Shown: one piece after another, positions 20,717-31,063 of the stretch
How the letters are laid out: each line of letters starts with the position of its first letter
How positions within the stretch are numbered: position 1 is the stretch's first letter
Source of the DNA: Persicaria tinctoria
Taxonomy: Eukaryota; Streptophyta; Magnoliopsida; Caryophyllales; Polygonaceae
Assembly: GCA_037127255.1 (NCBI GenBank)
Contig: JBANSL010000017.1
Span: forward strand, 47,227,245-47,291,244
Direction of reading: 5' to 3'
DNA length: 64,000 nucleotides
Notes under the pieces: model-generated
Seen by the model: the letters and a program-made list of their open reading frames with translations, nothing else
What the model was told of the DNA's origin: nothing
Databases searched by the model: none
Position numbers and translations under genes: made by a program

Positions 20717-22614
20717 TGATGTCCATGTTTATGCCATGTTTTATATCTGCTGTTATATCGATTTCTGCATGCATTTCATGCATTTGGGCTAAAATAATAC
20801 AGAATATGTGTAAGTTATGTTTATTTGCAATATATGGAGGTCTACACAAGTTTTTGTTATATTTGGCAGAAATCGGACGCACTTTGGAGCTTAAAGGAAA
20901 CTCATGGAGAAGCTAAGAATAGTGCAGCTGTAGAAGAGGCCATTTTTCACCATTCTTCTTTCTGAATCAAGCTTTGAAGTCTTCATGAGAGTTGTAGCCC
21001 TCGAAAAGAGCTTTCCAACGCATGGTCATATGCGTCAATCCGACAAATGAAGACTCGGGAAAGTGTGTTTTAAGAACAGAGCAGAAAGCTGAGAAATCTT
21101 TACTCGAGATCGAGTAGACCTACTCGAGATCGAGGAGCCCGGAAGCCGTGTCCGAGCATGTCGAGCAGAGCCACCCGAGAAGACCTAGTCGATGAACATT
21201 CCTACTCGATGTCGACAAGACTGTTTTCGAGATAAAGTACACTCGTGAGCCAAGCCACATCGAGCACCAGTTAGCCGAGACGACGAAGCCGGCCCAGTCG
21301 ACAACACTCCTACTCGAGATCGACAAGACCCTTGTCGAGATCGACGACGATTCCAGAAGTTGTGTACTCGATTTGACGAATCCTACTCGGTTTGGGATTG
21401 CTTGGGTTCGAAGATTGCCGATTCTATCCGAAATTATAAACATCTATCATGGAAGGAGAAGATTTATCCATTTAAGACTTTTAGATATATTTCCTTATTT
21501 TGGATTTATTTCCTTTGTTGCTTTTATTTATTATTATGATTTTAGATATAGTTTTAGATATAGATATAGATATTCTATCCTTCAGTAGCAAGGAATAGAA
21601 GGCTATAAATAAAGCCCATGGGGCTGATTTTAGATGCATTCAATTTCAGAAGTAGAGAAGTAGTTCCACAGAGACAGTTTAGGGAGTTCAGAGGTTTTAG
21701 AGTTTTGGCGTTCAACGAGAGTTGGATCGCCGCGATTGTAAAGTCTTTTGAATTTAGTTTGATGCAAGTTTCTTTTCATCAATCAATGTCTGAGTTTGCG
21801 ATGAAGCGAGAGTAGTCCACCCACTTCTAGGGTTGGGGCGAGCCCGACGATAGCCATGCGTGTTTGAGGTAAAGATCCGACCTTTAACATGTTTTGAGCA
21901 TCTACTACTTGTTTATGTGTTTATTACACATTTAGTAGAGATCCATGTTAACAACTTGAATTATAAACATAAAATCGGTAGAGACAATTAGGGTTTCTTG
22001 AAAGAGTTGTCTAATTGTTGGAAAAGGCGAAAGCTTGTCCTTGATGCAATTCACATGATTATCTGTTTTATCTCTGCCTTATGCATGCTTGGTTATCGTT
22101 GTTGCAAACCCCAATCTTAGAAGCCTTTTACATTAAGTTTAGTCGAAGTCCCAAAGCATTTGTCTTTATTTTATTTCTTTATTTCGTTTTATTCTCTGTC
22201 TACTCGATCTCGATCAAGCCTGGTCGACCTCGAGTTACTGATCTTTGATCAAGCATCGCTGTAGCTTAATTGTGCAGGTACTCGACAAGACAAGCCGAAG
22301 TCGACGAGGACTCTACTCGATATCGAGTAGCCTCTAGTCGATATCGACTACACCCGGTGCTTGCTGCTGCGCTGTGTTAGACTGTCCGATCTTCTGTCGA
22401 CTACCCTAGTCGAGATCGAGGACCCTGTTGTCGACTTCTGACCGTGAGATTTCACCGCTGCTTAGGATCCGCTGACACGCTTCCTCGTGGATCGATCCTG
22501 ACTTCCCGCTGCTGCATCAGGAGGAGGTCTTGTAATTATTTGCAAGGGGCGGAATCTGGTTTGCTGTGATTTATTTATATATATATTTGCATACTCGATT
22601 AACTCCTATCAACA
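20717..22614 (+). repeat. 3' LTR of element C
   Basis: 1898 bp, same length and structure as the 5' LTR, ending ATCAACA followed by the GGCCA target duplication. TATA box at 21604-21611. Confidence 0.95.
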
Positions 22615-23467
22615 GGCCACCAAGTCATGAAACATTTATCTTATTAGGAAATATTTATCTTAGGCATATTTTATTTATCTTTAGATAGAATTAATCTATC
22701 CAAACCCCTTTCCTTTGCAAGGAAGGATTGGTTATATCTCTCATAAGTTTTCTCTATATTCATGTTATGCAACTTTGAATTAATTAGATTGAAATAGAAT
22801 TGAGAACCCCTTTATGGATTAAAGGGTTCTTGGTTATCAATCCAAACACTATCATTGTTCTATGTTCTTAAGAGCTTTTCGGCAACACCATCACCAAACC
22901 CTCACCTTGGTTCTTGTCGACATCGAGTAAGAACCCCAACCTTTACACCTAGTCGAGAAGCTGTCGCGAGAAGGGAAGGCCAGCCCTTGGTTTCATCCGC
23001 GAGGAGATTCGCTCCCAGCGAGCGCGGTGCCCTGCATCACAGCGCCGTGCTCTCGCTCCGCGTCCTCCAGCGCCAGGCTCCCGCGCGTCTCGCTCCCGCC
23101 CATGTGTTCCAGGCGTCTTCGATCCGCGCATCCCCTATCGCCAGCGCTCTCGCTCGCCATCACACTCGCTCCCAGCGAGAGGAGTTCCTCGCTCAACCGC
23201 ACGCACACCCTGAGGCCGAAGCGCCTGTGTGCCCAGCGCTCCCGCAAGCCCAGTCCCTTGCTCCTCTCTTTCTGTCGCTAAATCTGTAGCTTTTATTTGC
23301 TGAATTTCACTAAGTGTTGAAATTGTCGCTATTCAGAAATTTAATAACTTGTTTAATTTGTTCCAAATCAGGAGATATCAAAGAGCATTGCAAGATCTAA
23401 GCAAATATACGGCGAGGTTCTTGATCTTGAGCCCACATGCGAAGGATCGGGTATTCCAAACGTATCA
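22615..23467 (+). repeat. E 5' LTR, segment 3
   Basis: 853 bp matching 41110-41962. Contains a strikingly GC-rich stretch (about 22960-23275) inside an AT-rich LTR. Ends CCAAACGTATCA. Confidence 0.93.
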
Positions 23468-23469
23468 AG

Positions 23470-23487
23470 TGGTATCGGATTTCAGGT
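23470..23487 (+). other. PBS of element E (tRNA-iMet-like, atypical)
   Basis: TGGTATCGGATTTCAGGT lies 2 nt after the LTR end. The first seven bases fit the iMet-type PBS (TGGTATCAGAGC), the rest does not. The same variant follows the 3' LTR at 41965, so it predates the duplication. Confidence 0.6.
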
Positions 23488-24521
23488 TAATGCAAGTTCT
23501 TTACTCTCTTGATTTCTTATTTGAGTGATTTATTTTTTCGTGCCTATTTTTCACCATAGTCGCTGCATAAAAGTTGAATCTTTAGTATTCACCCATCAAA
23601 ATTGGCACTTTATTTTTGTTATTCTTTGTTTGGATCTTTAATTTCGAAGATATTGAGTTCTTGACTGCAAGTAGTGATCTTTTATTCCTAGTTGTTACAT
23701 ATCATGCCTATGACTGTGATTCTTGGATTAAAAGCATTATATGAACTTGCACCACTAAAGAACCCTAATTTCTCTAGTTTCTAGCCTATTTTACCTATTT
23801 TCTTTATTTTTGCTTACTTTTAGATCATCGTAGCTTGTTATTTATATTTTTTCTCCCTTATTTTCGGTTTCTGCATTCCTTTACAGCAGCTATTTCATAG
23901 CAAAAAAAAAAACAGAAAAAAAAAGGCCGAGACCATTAAAAAAAAAAAAAGGAGAAAGAAAGAAAAGTTAGCATTATTTCATCTTACACTGTTGAGTTAG
24001 TAACTCTTCTTTGTTAGTTCTTTGCTTGCTACATGTTAGATGATCTAATCGGTTTTAAGCTTTACAAAAGAACCCCACTTTGCGTGATTTTGTGCTGTGC
24101 CGACACTGGAGCCTTGGTCACACCCCTTTTTCTCTGAACCGTGTTGCAACCGTCAGATAATAGTTGACGGAGTGTTTGCACTTGTTTGCCCTTGTGATTG
24201 CTATTATCAATTACTACACATTCATATTATTCAAGCATGACATTGTAGTTCTTTTTCTATACACATTCAGCCGCTTGTTTATACTTGCTATCCTTGATAT
24301 CCGACTTTGTGGCTGATTTAATTTACAATTTTGATTATTACTTGCTGTCTTCAATATTGCAACATTCTGTGTCCAGGGGAATTGCTTGAATATTGTGCCT
24401 TGTTTTTCTCGCTCTTTGATTTCTAAAAACTTGAATCACTCTTAGGAATCACTAGAGCTTGCATTACTTGGTTTCTGGTCTTTGCTTCGTTTACTTGTTG
24501 CTCTTCTGATATTGTAGGAAC
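23488..24521 (+). other. Leader of element E
   Basis: About 1 kb between PBS and gag without a supported gene. It has long A-tracts (23900-23965) interrupted by GGCCGAGACC. The first 280 bp are repeated after the 3' LTR (41983-42262). Confidence 0.8.
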
Positions 24522-25964
24522 ATGTCGAACGATAGCGACCCCAACCCTTCCCCTACCCCACCTGCTGGCATTTCTACTTCTGATATGCAGTTCATTATTA
24601 ACTCTGTTGTCCAAGAATCTACTCTGGTTGTGCGTAAGGAACTGGCAGAGGCTAGAAATCGTCGAGATATCGAACGTAAAGAGGACCGCGTATTTTTATC
24701 CGACCTCATCAAACAGGCAGTCGCGCGGCAATTGGAGGAGTCAAAACAGGCGGAGGCTTCTGGATCTACATCTCCCTCTGGAGGTAGGCCGCCTCCACCA
24801 CCCCCAGATACTACACCTCCTTCAGGTAATGTTCCACCTACAGGTAACCCATCTTATTCGGCTAGACCTCCCCCTTCTGGTCAATTACATTATCAAATTA
24901 AGTTTGCTACTCCTAACCCTTTCGATGGAGAGAATGACAATGATCATCTAGCGGGCTTCAATGGACACCAGGATCGCCGTGAGCACACCCCACCACGTCA
25001 TCAGCAAGGGAGGCCCATTCAGCGTCAGCAGCATCCGTTTCATACTCGTGCTAACTGGGATGACAGCTGTAACAATAATGATCTAAATGAGACGCCACAT
25101 TTGGATGATGCTTACCATGAGGTAAATCCTAACTTTGATGATTTACCCCCTCCTAATTTTGGTCATCCTAGATTTGATAATGCTCAAGCTATACAGAGAC
25201 GAGATGTTAAGCTTAAATTAGAAACCTTTGATGGTAATACTGATCCTGAATCTTATCTTGTTTGGGAAAATCATACTGAGTATCTGCTTGAACATTTAGG
25301 CTATGAGGAAACGGAGAAGTTGGAAGTTGTTATATTGCATTTAGTAGGTAAAGCTCGCACCTGGTGGTTCCGCACTCGTGAGATGCGCCGTCGTCAGGAC
25401 AAGCAACCTGTTGAAACTTGGCCACAACTTCGCTATCTCCTAAAAAAGAGACATGCGCCTGAGGAATGCACGGAGTCTATGAGGATGCAGCCCGCGTCCT
25501 GCCGCCAGGGAACTCGCTCTCCTAATGACTACAGGGATGATCTTGAACGACTCTCCCATCAGGCTAATGTTTATCTTACTGAACGTGCTTTGTGTACTCA
25601 ATATCTCGCTAGTCTTAATATTTCTATTAAAAATCCTTTAGCTATCCATTCCATTAGAGATATTAACACTTTGACTCATAAAGCACAGCTTCTGTATGAA
25701 CAACAGCAGCAGCAGCTTCGGCAACAGAGGAATCGATTTGACCAGACCTCTCAAGGTCGCAGGTTTGTTCCCTTTAACCCTTCTAGTCAATCTAAACCTG
25801 CTACTTCTAACCCTTCTATGCAGCAAAAGGGAGTTTCCAACTCACCTCAACAGGGTTATCAGGTTAAAACTAGAAGAGTTGCTGCCCCTTCTACAGATCA
25901 CAACAAAGATATCCGCTGTTTCACTTGTGGTGGTTCTGGGCATGTCTCTCGCAATTGCCCTTAG
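24522..25964 (+). CDS. Gag of chromovirus-like element E
   Basis: 480 open codons. Residues 1-90 are polar with a helical region, followed by a Pro-rich linker (~85-125). The capsid core lies at ~230-390 (LKLETFDGNTDPESYLVWE, LVGKARTWWF, YRDDLERLS). A Gln-rich stretch follows near 395, and a CCHC knuckle (CFTCGGSGHVSRNC) closes the protein. The TAG after NCP sits in the same frame as the protease, and the next codons (KRKVLLNDLG) continue the usual polyprotein, so the stop looks like CAG to TAG. Gag packages element RNA in cytoplasmic particles. Confidence 0.9.
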   Translation: MSNDSDPNPSPTPPAGISTSDMQFIINSVVQESTLVVRKELAEARNRRDIERKEDRVFLSDLIKQAVARQLEESKQAEASGSTSPSGGRPPPPPPDTTPPSGNVPPTGNPSYSARPPPSGQLHYQIKFATPNPFDGENDNDHLAGFNGHQDRREHTPPRHQQGRPIQRQQHPFHTRANWDDSCNNNDLNETPHLDDAYHEVNPNFDDLPPPNFGHPRFDNAQAIQRRDVKLKLETFDGNTDPESYLVWENHTEYLLEHLGYEETEKLEVVILHLVGKARTWWFRTREMRRRQDKQPVETWPQLRYLLKKRHAPEECTESMRMQPASCRQGTRSPNDYRDDLERLSHQANVYLTERALCTQYLASLNISIKNPLAIHSIRDINTLTHKAQLLYEQQQQQLRQQRNRFDQTSQGRRFVPFNPSSQSKPATSNPSMQQKGVSNSPQQGYQVKTRRVAAPSTDHNKDIRCFTCGGSGHVSRNCP

Positions 25965-26648
25965 AAAAGGAAGGTTCTCCTTAATGATTTGGGAGACCAT
26001 TACTATGAGGAGGAGACTATTGAGGACCATGTAATTTCGAGTGAAGTGCAGGAGGACCAGCCGTCTGAGCCTATTGTGGAGATCGATAGTTCAGAGTACG
26101 ACAACTTGCTTTGCATTATCAACCGGCGGGTTCTACACATTCAGGAATCTCCCATGGCTGATCAAAGGGAGAACATATTCCACGCTAGGTGTCTTGTTTG
26201 CGAAGCTACCTTAAGCCTTATCATCGGCGATGGGAGTTGCTGCAATCTCATCAGTGAAAAGGTAGGGGATTTCCTCCATTTAACTACTACTCCTAGAGCT
26301 ACTCACTATGGATTAAATGGCATTACTGATGATGGTTCTGTTATAATGGTCACCAAACAATGTTTAATTTCCCTTTCTATTGGAACATATCGTGATCAAA
26401 TATTATGTGATGTTGCTCGAATGGATTATAGTCATATATTCTTAGGACGTCCTTGGTTATATGATCGTTCTGTTCTTCATGATGGTCGTGCAAATACATA
26501 TGCTTTCACCTATGATGGGAGGAGAGTTACTCTCCTACCCCTTTCGCCACACATTATTCTGAAGGACCAGGTTCGCAAGAAGCAACAACAGGACGCCCAG
26601 AGAGAAGCCGAAAGGATGGAGAAGCTCAAAGGGAGCTCGGCACAATAG
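25965..26648 (+). pseudogene. Protease region of element E
   Basis: In frame with gag beyond the TAG. It has a zinc-less leader (EEETIEDHVIS), then ARCLVCEATLSLIIGDGSCCNLIS and MDYSHIFLGRPWLYDRS. Related chromovirus proteases usually read IIDGGSC here; this copy reads IIGDGSC, so the catalytic Asp seems displaced by one residue. It ends at TAG (26646-26648) in a region that goes on coding in frame (Ala/Pro linker), again consistent with CAG to TAG. Confidence 0.82.
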
Positions 26649-27838
26649 GCCGCCCCCGCGGCCCAGCCTGCCGCGCCCGCGACCCCAGCAGCAGCGCCCG
26701 CGGCCACTCCTGCCGCACCTGCAGCCCCCTTGGTGCCTCCTTCTCCCCACTCGACATCGACTCAGCCCTCGTCTGCATCATTGAAGGGCTCTTTAGAACG
26801 TCGATCATTGGTCTCTCAACCTCAGAAAGGGACCATCACCTGGAATGCTCATCGACCTCATATTCATCTGGTAATGAAATAGGTATTACTTAATGTTGAA
26901 TTGAGTCATATTCCTGCACCTATTGCTGCACTTCTGCAGGATTATCTAGATGTGCTTCCAGCTGAACTACCACAAGGCTTGCCTCCTATTAGAGGTACTC
27001 AGCACCAGATTGACTTTGTGTCTGGAGCAGCCTTGCCTAATCGTGCCGCTTATAGAGCTAGTTCTGAGGAAACAAAGGAGTTGCAACGCCAAGTCACAGA
27101 ATTGATGGATAAAGGCTTTGTTCGTGAGAGCCTGTCTCCTTGTGTCGTGCCTGTCATTTTGGTTCCTAAAAAGGATGGCTCCTGGCGCATGTGTGTTGAT
27201 TGTCGCGCAATCAACCAAATAACGGTTAAGTATCGCCACCCTATTCCTCGTTTAGATGATATGCTTGATGAACTTCATGGTGCTGCTATTTTTTCAAAAA
27301 TTGACCTTAGAAGTGGATATCATCAAATTAGGATGAAACAGGGAGATGAATGGAAAACGGCTTTTAAAACTAAGTATGGCTTATATGAATGGTTAGTAAT
27401 GCCTTTTTGATTAACAAATGCACCTTCTACTTTTATGAGGCTTATGAACCATGTGCTTAGAAGACACTTAGGAAAATTTATCGTTGTCTATTTTGACAAT
27501 ATCTTAATCTACAGCAAGAATATGCATGATCATTTAAGTCACTTAAAATTGGTTTTTGATTGTCTTAGGAAAGAGAAATTATATGCCAATTTAAAGAAGT
27601 GTTCTTTTGCATCCGAGTCTACCATTTTTCTTGGTTTTGTGGTGACTGCATCTGGATTGAAGGTGGATGAGGAGAAGGTTCGTGCTATTCATGAGTGGGC
27701 CAGGCCGAATACACCCACTCATGTTCGCTCATTCTTAGGCCTTGCTGGTTTCTATCGACGCTTTGTCAAAGATTTCAGCCTGATTGCAGCCCCCCTACAT
27801 GAGCTGACAAAGAAAGATGTGACATTTCGTTGGACTGA
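26649..27838 (+). pseudogene. Reverse transcriptase of element E, N-terminal part
   Basis: After an Ala/Pro-rich linker and a further TAG (26879-26881) the RT domain runs from [14 protein letters not shown] through [31 protein letters not shown] and NAPSTFMRLMN. Two lesions are decisive: TGA for Gly in MPFGLTNAP (27408) and YFDN instead of the catalytic YFDD (about 27494). The frame continues through LGFVVTASG and LGLAGFYRRF to FRWTD, where G is inserted after the ACTGA target. RNase H resumes at 39067. Confidence 0.9.
27834..27838. repeat. Target-site duplication of element G (left; right copy 39067-39071)
   Basis: ACTGA on both sides of G. Joining the two sides restores the E pol frame across the RT/RNase H border. 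Confidence 0.95.
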
Positions 27839-30800
27839 TGTAAAGGCTCAGATTTTCAAATCCTAATTTTTCGGAAAAAGGAAATTAAAAATGAATTTAA
27901 ATCGAATTAAAAGCTCGTTTAGGGGATTCCGACCGTAATATAAAATTTGACGAACGATTTCCATCCTTTTACCTCAAAATTTTAAAATAATTATCAGATG
28001 GCGATATCCTTGTCGATTATAAAAATCTAATTAATCGAGAGAGCGAGAGTCGGGGAAACTAACATTTGAGAACTAATTGGGGGATTGGAAATTCGCGTAT
28101 TCGGGATTACTTTCGGTATTTATTTGACTAAGATTTTAACCAAATTCACACTTCACCCCCATACCCCGTTAGTCTTCATTCGTCATCTTCACCAACTCTC
28201 TTTCATTCATCATCATCCCTCGCTTTCTGTCATCCATCACCCGCCTGCTCCACGCCATCAACTTCCCGCATTCACCATTCCGCCATCACCAATTCGCTTC
28301 ATCTTCACTCTTCATCACTTTGGTCTCGATCCCACCTCAGACCATCTTCAAGCACCATTCCCACACTACCACCTGCTCTCCTCTGCGCCATCAGCCCAGT
28401 CACCGTCGCCACCAATGAAACTGCCGCCTCCTCTCCTCTGTATTTGCCGAAGAGCATTCAAGCTCCAAGTTCCTCCTCCTTCTTCGGGTCACCTAGCACC
28501 ACCAAATCCTCTCCTCACGAAGACCGACGTTTGAGGACAAAACCGAGCCACCCAAGAGCCGCTCAGGAGCCACCAGCTTCGCCGACAAGCCACCGAATTC
28601 GCCGACAAGCCACCGAATTCCATCGCCTCGTTCGAGCGCGAACATATTTCCGGTAAGCCGTTCTCACTCGTTTTCGATCGGAATTGCCCTCGGACTTCAC
28701 CGTCACGCTCACCCATGCTCGATGCAAGTCCGACGAGCCATCGATAGCCTCCGACGGTGCCCAGAACTCCTGTCGAAGCTCCGACGTCCGCGAAATCACC
28801 ATGGTGAGCTCCCGTAGCTTTGTTACCTTCCTTGTTTCAAATTCGTTCTTCCTTTTCCGCTTAGAGTAATCGGAAAGAGAGTGTGAGATCTGAGAGTGAA
28901 GGGAGTGGGCGAGCTCAAGAGCTCCGGTGAGGTCGAGCGCCGGCGTCGTCGGGAGTGTGAGGCGCGTGCGAGGCGAGGAAGAGCTAGCGTTGAGAGCGAG
29001 CGAGCATCGAACAGCCACCGAGGAGCTATCATCGGAGGCCGAGGCGAGGCGGAGCTGGGCACAGGGAGCTGGGCTAGCTAGGCGGCGTGGCGGAGCGCGG
29101 ACACGAACGACGTCGAGCCTAGGAGGGAGTCTCCGATTTGAAGAAGGAAGAAGAAGCCGATGTGGCATGTGGGCCCACCTCCATTGTTTTATTAAATGGT
29201 TAACCGGTTGGGTTTAGATGTGGCGGGGTTCGGTTCGGTTCGATTGGATTTAAATGGGTTTGTTTTGGTTTTGGATTTTATAAAAATAAGGGCGGTTTTG
29301 GTAATTTAAATAAGGGTTTGTTTTATTAAATAAAAATGGGTTGGATTTTAGGGGATTTGGAAATAATTTATAAAAGTGTTAAATAAATGGTATTTAAAAT
29401 ATCATGTAATACTATTTGAGATTTAAAATATATTACTGGGACTTAAAGATTTATAAAGAATTTGGAAAAAAATTTCTATGTTGAAATGTAATCTAATAAA
29501 TAAATTCAAAAGGGAATTTGGCGAGTATTTTCAAGGGTCAGAATACTTAACTATTTAACTGGGATTTGAAATGGTTTTGAAACTAACTTGGGAATAAGAC
29601 TTATTCGATGACTAACTAGCATGTTAATATGATCGTTTGACTAACAGTATGATATGTATGACTAATAGCATGACTTGTGGTGAATTATTATATGAGATTA
29701 AATGTTGGATAATTATGACGATCTAGTAGGATTTTATATCACACAAATTATGTCTTATGATTTTGATGAACCGTTGAGGTATATGCGAAAATGATGTATA
29801 TGAACATGCGGAATTGGTTGAATGATTTACGGAGAAGGATGTGGTCTTGAGGAGCGGATGATGCGATGAAATGACTTTTATAATATGTTACTTGTTCTAT
29901 TGATTGAGGTGTGGTTGAGTGCTTAATAGTTGTATGTAGACTTATGTATATTCCATTATGTACTAGGTGATACTCTGTGATTGTGACTACTGTGTGCTGG
30001 ATTCTTCTGTTGCCGATCTGCTAGCCAGGTAAGTCCTCCGAGGCTTACTCAGTAACCAGTACCTCCTGCCTGATGTGTCATATAGTATATAGGTGCTGCA
30101 TATGCATAAAAGCATGTCATGTAGTATCATGCTTAGGAATTGCACTTACGAATGAGCATTCTTATTCTGTATGCGTTTGAATATAGAACGACCGTTATCT
30201 GTGAGTCCTAGAATCCTTGATAGGGTCATAGGACAGCCCAGCTCCATCGGGTTTGTCCTGAGTCATTCGGGTCGTTGGAACACCTTTACTATTATCAGCA
30301 TTTTTATTTTCTTTTCGCAAGATCAACGATATGATGATGAGATATGATATGATGATGAGATACGATATGATGATGAGATTTGAGATGCTATCGAATCGAA
30401 CTGGCCAGTCTCCACCCTACCTGGAAGGGGGGTGGTGGTAGAAGAGGGATATACCACTTGGTATTCTTTGTTAAGGCCTTCCTCAATATTCTGCACATAT
30501 GAATTAGGAGCATAATAGTGTGGTTAATATTCCAGTACTGCATGAAGGCATCCTTTATTCTAGGTATAAGCGTATTATATGTCCTCGGCGCGGTCAGAGG
30601 ACCCGCGGGCGGACTCTTGGCCTGACTTGGTGGTATAGTTTCAGGTACCCGATACACTGCTTGATTTTGTGCTGTTATGACGGGGTCTATTCATATGGCG
30701 GAGAGTGAGTGGTTGAAACCTGACTTCACCAGATTCACGCTTTTGGGATTTCTCTCTAATTATACTTTTTTTTGACCCGTCTCTGTCGTGGCATTGGTTG

Positions 30801-31041
30801 TATCACTTTCAGAACTTATGCCCTTTGCATGATAAAGGATTTCCCGCGTTGTAGACTTAGGACAGGTACAGGGGTTTACCCCGGGGTCTCCAACGGACCT
30901 TCCGGATTTGGGTGCGAAATCCCACTTTAAACTACCCATCTTCGATTTCAAACCTTCAACCTGTACTCGGGGCGCTAGATCCCAACGAGGGGTTTCATCC
31001 CTCAAAACGTAACTCGGGAATCATAATCCTGGGCTGTTACA
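27839..31041 (+). repeat. 5' LTR of element G
   Basis: 3203 bp. An AT-rich start, a C-rich then G-rich gene-like segment (28140-29170) with GTAAGC and ATGGTGAGC words, GGTTCG repeats (about 29227-29250), a long AT-rich part, and the ATGATG microsatellite (30330-30385). Ends GGGCTGTTACA. Confidence 0.94.
30330..30385 (+). repeat. ATGATGAGATATGAT-type microsatellite in G 5' LTR
   Basis: Four imperfect units of GATATGATGATGA. The 3' LTR has the same tract at about 38354-38405 with point differences. Confidence 0.75.
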
Positions 31042-31045
31042 AAGG

Positions 31046-31063
31046 TGGTATCAGAGCTGAGGT
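31046..31063 (+). other. PBS of element G, tRNA-iMet type
   Basis: TGGTATCAGAGCTGAGGT, 4 nt after the LTR end. The first 12 nt fit the initiator-Met PBS used by many plant LTR elements. Confidence 0.88.

Larger units (their letters stand above)
13776..22614 (+). mobile_element. Element C: full-length Athila-like gag-pro element (non-autonomous)
   Basis: 8839 bp bounded by LTRs of exactly 1898 bp each (TGATGTCC...CAACA) and a perfect 5-bp target duplication. The internal region carries only gag and protease, then 2.1 kb of non-coding sequence; no RT, RNase H or integrase domain is recognisable. The LTRs differ at a few percent of positions by eye, so the insertion is neither brand new nor ancient. 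It is younger than E, into whose 5' LTR it inserted. Replication would need pol supplied by another Athila element. Confidence 0.95.

Noticed and set aside
28085..28534. 149-codon frame repeated at 36131-36580
   Set aside because: Conserved only because the two LTRs of G are near-identical copies; composition is low-complexity Pro/His/Ser and no family is recognisable.
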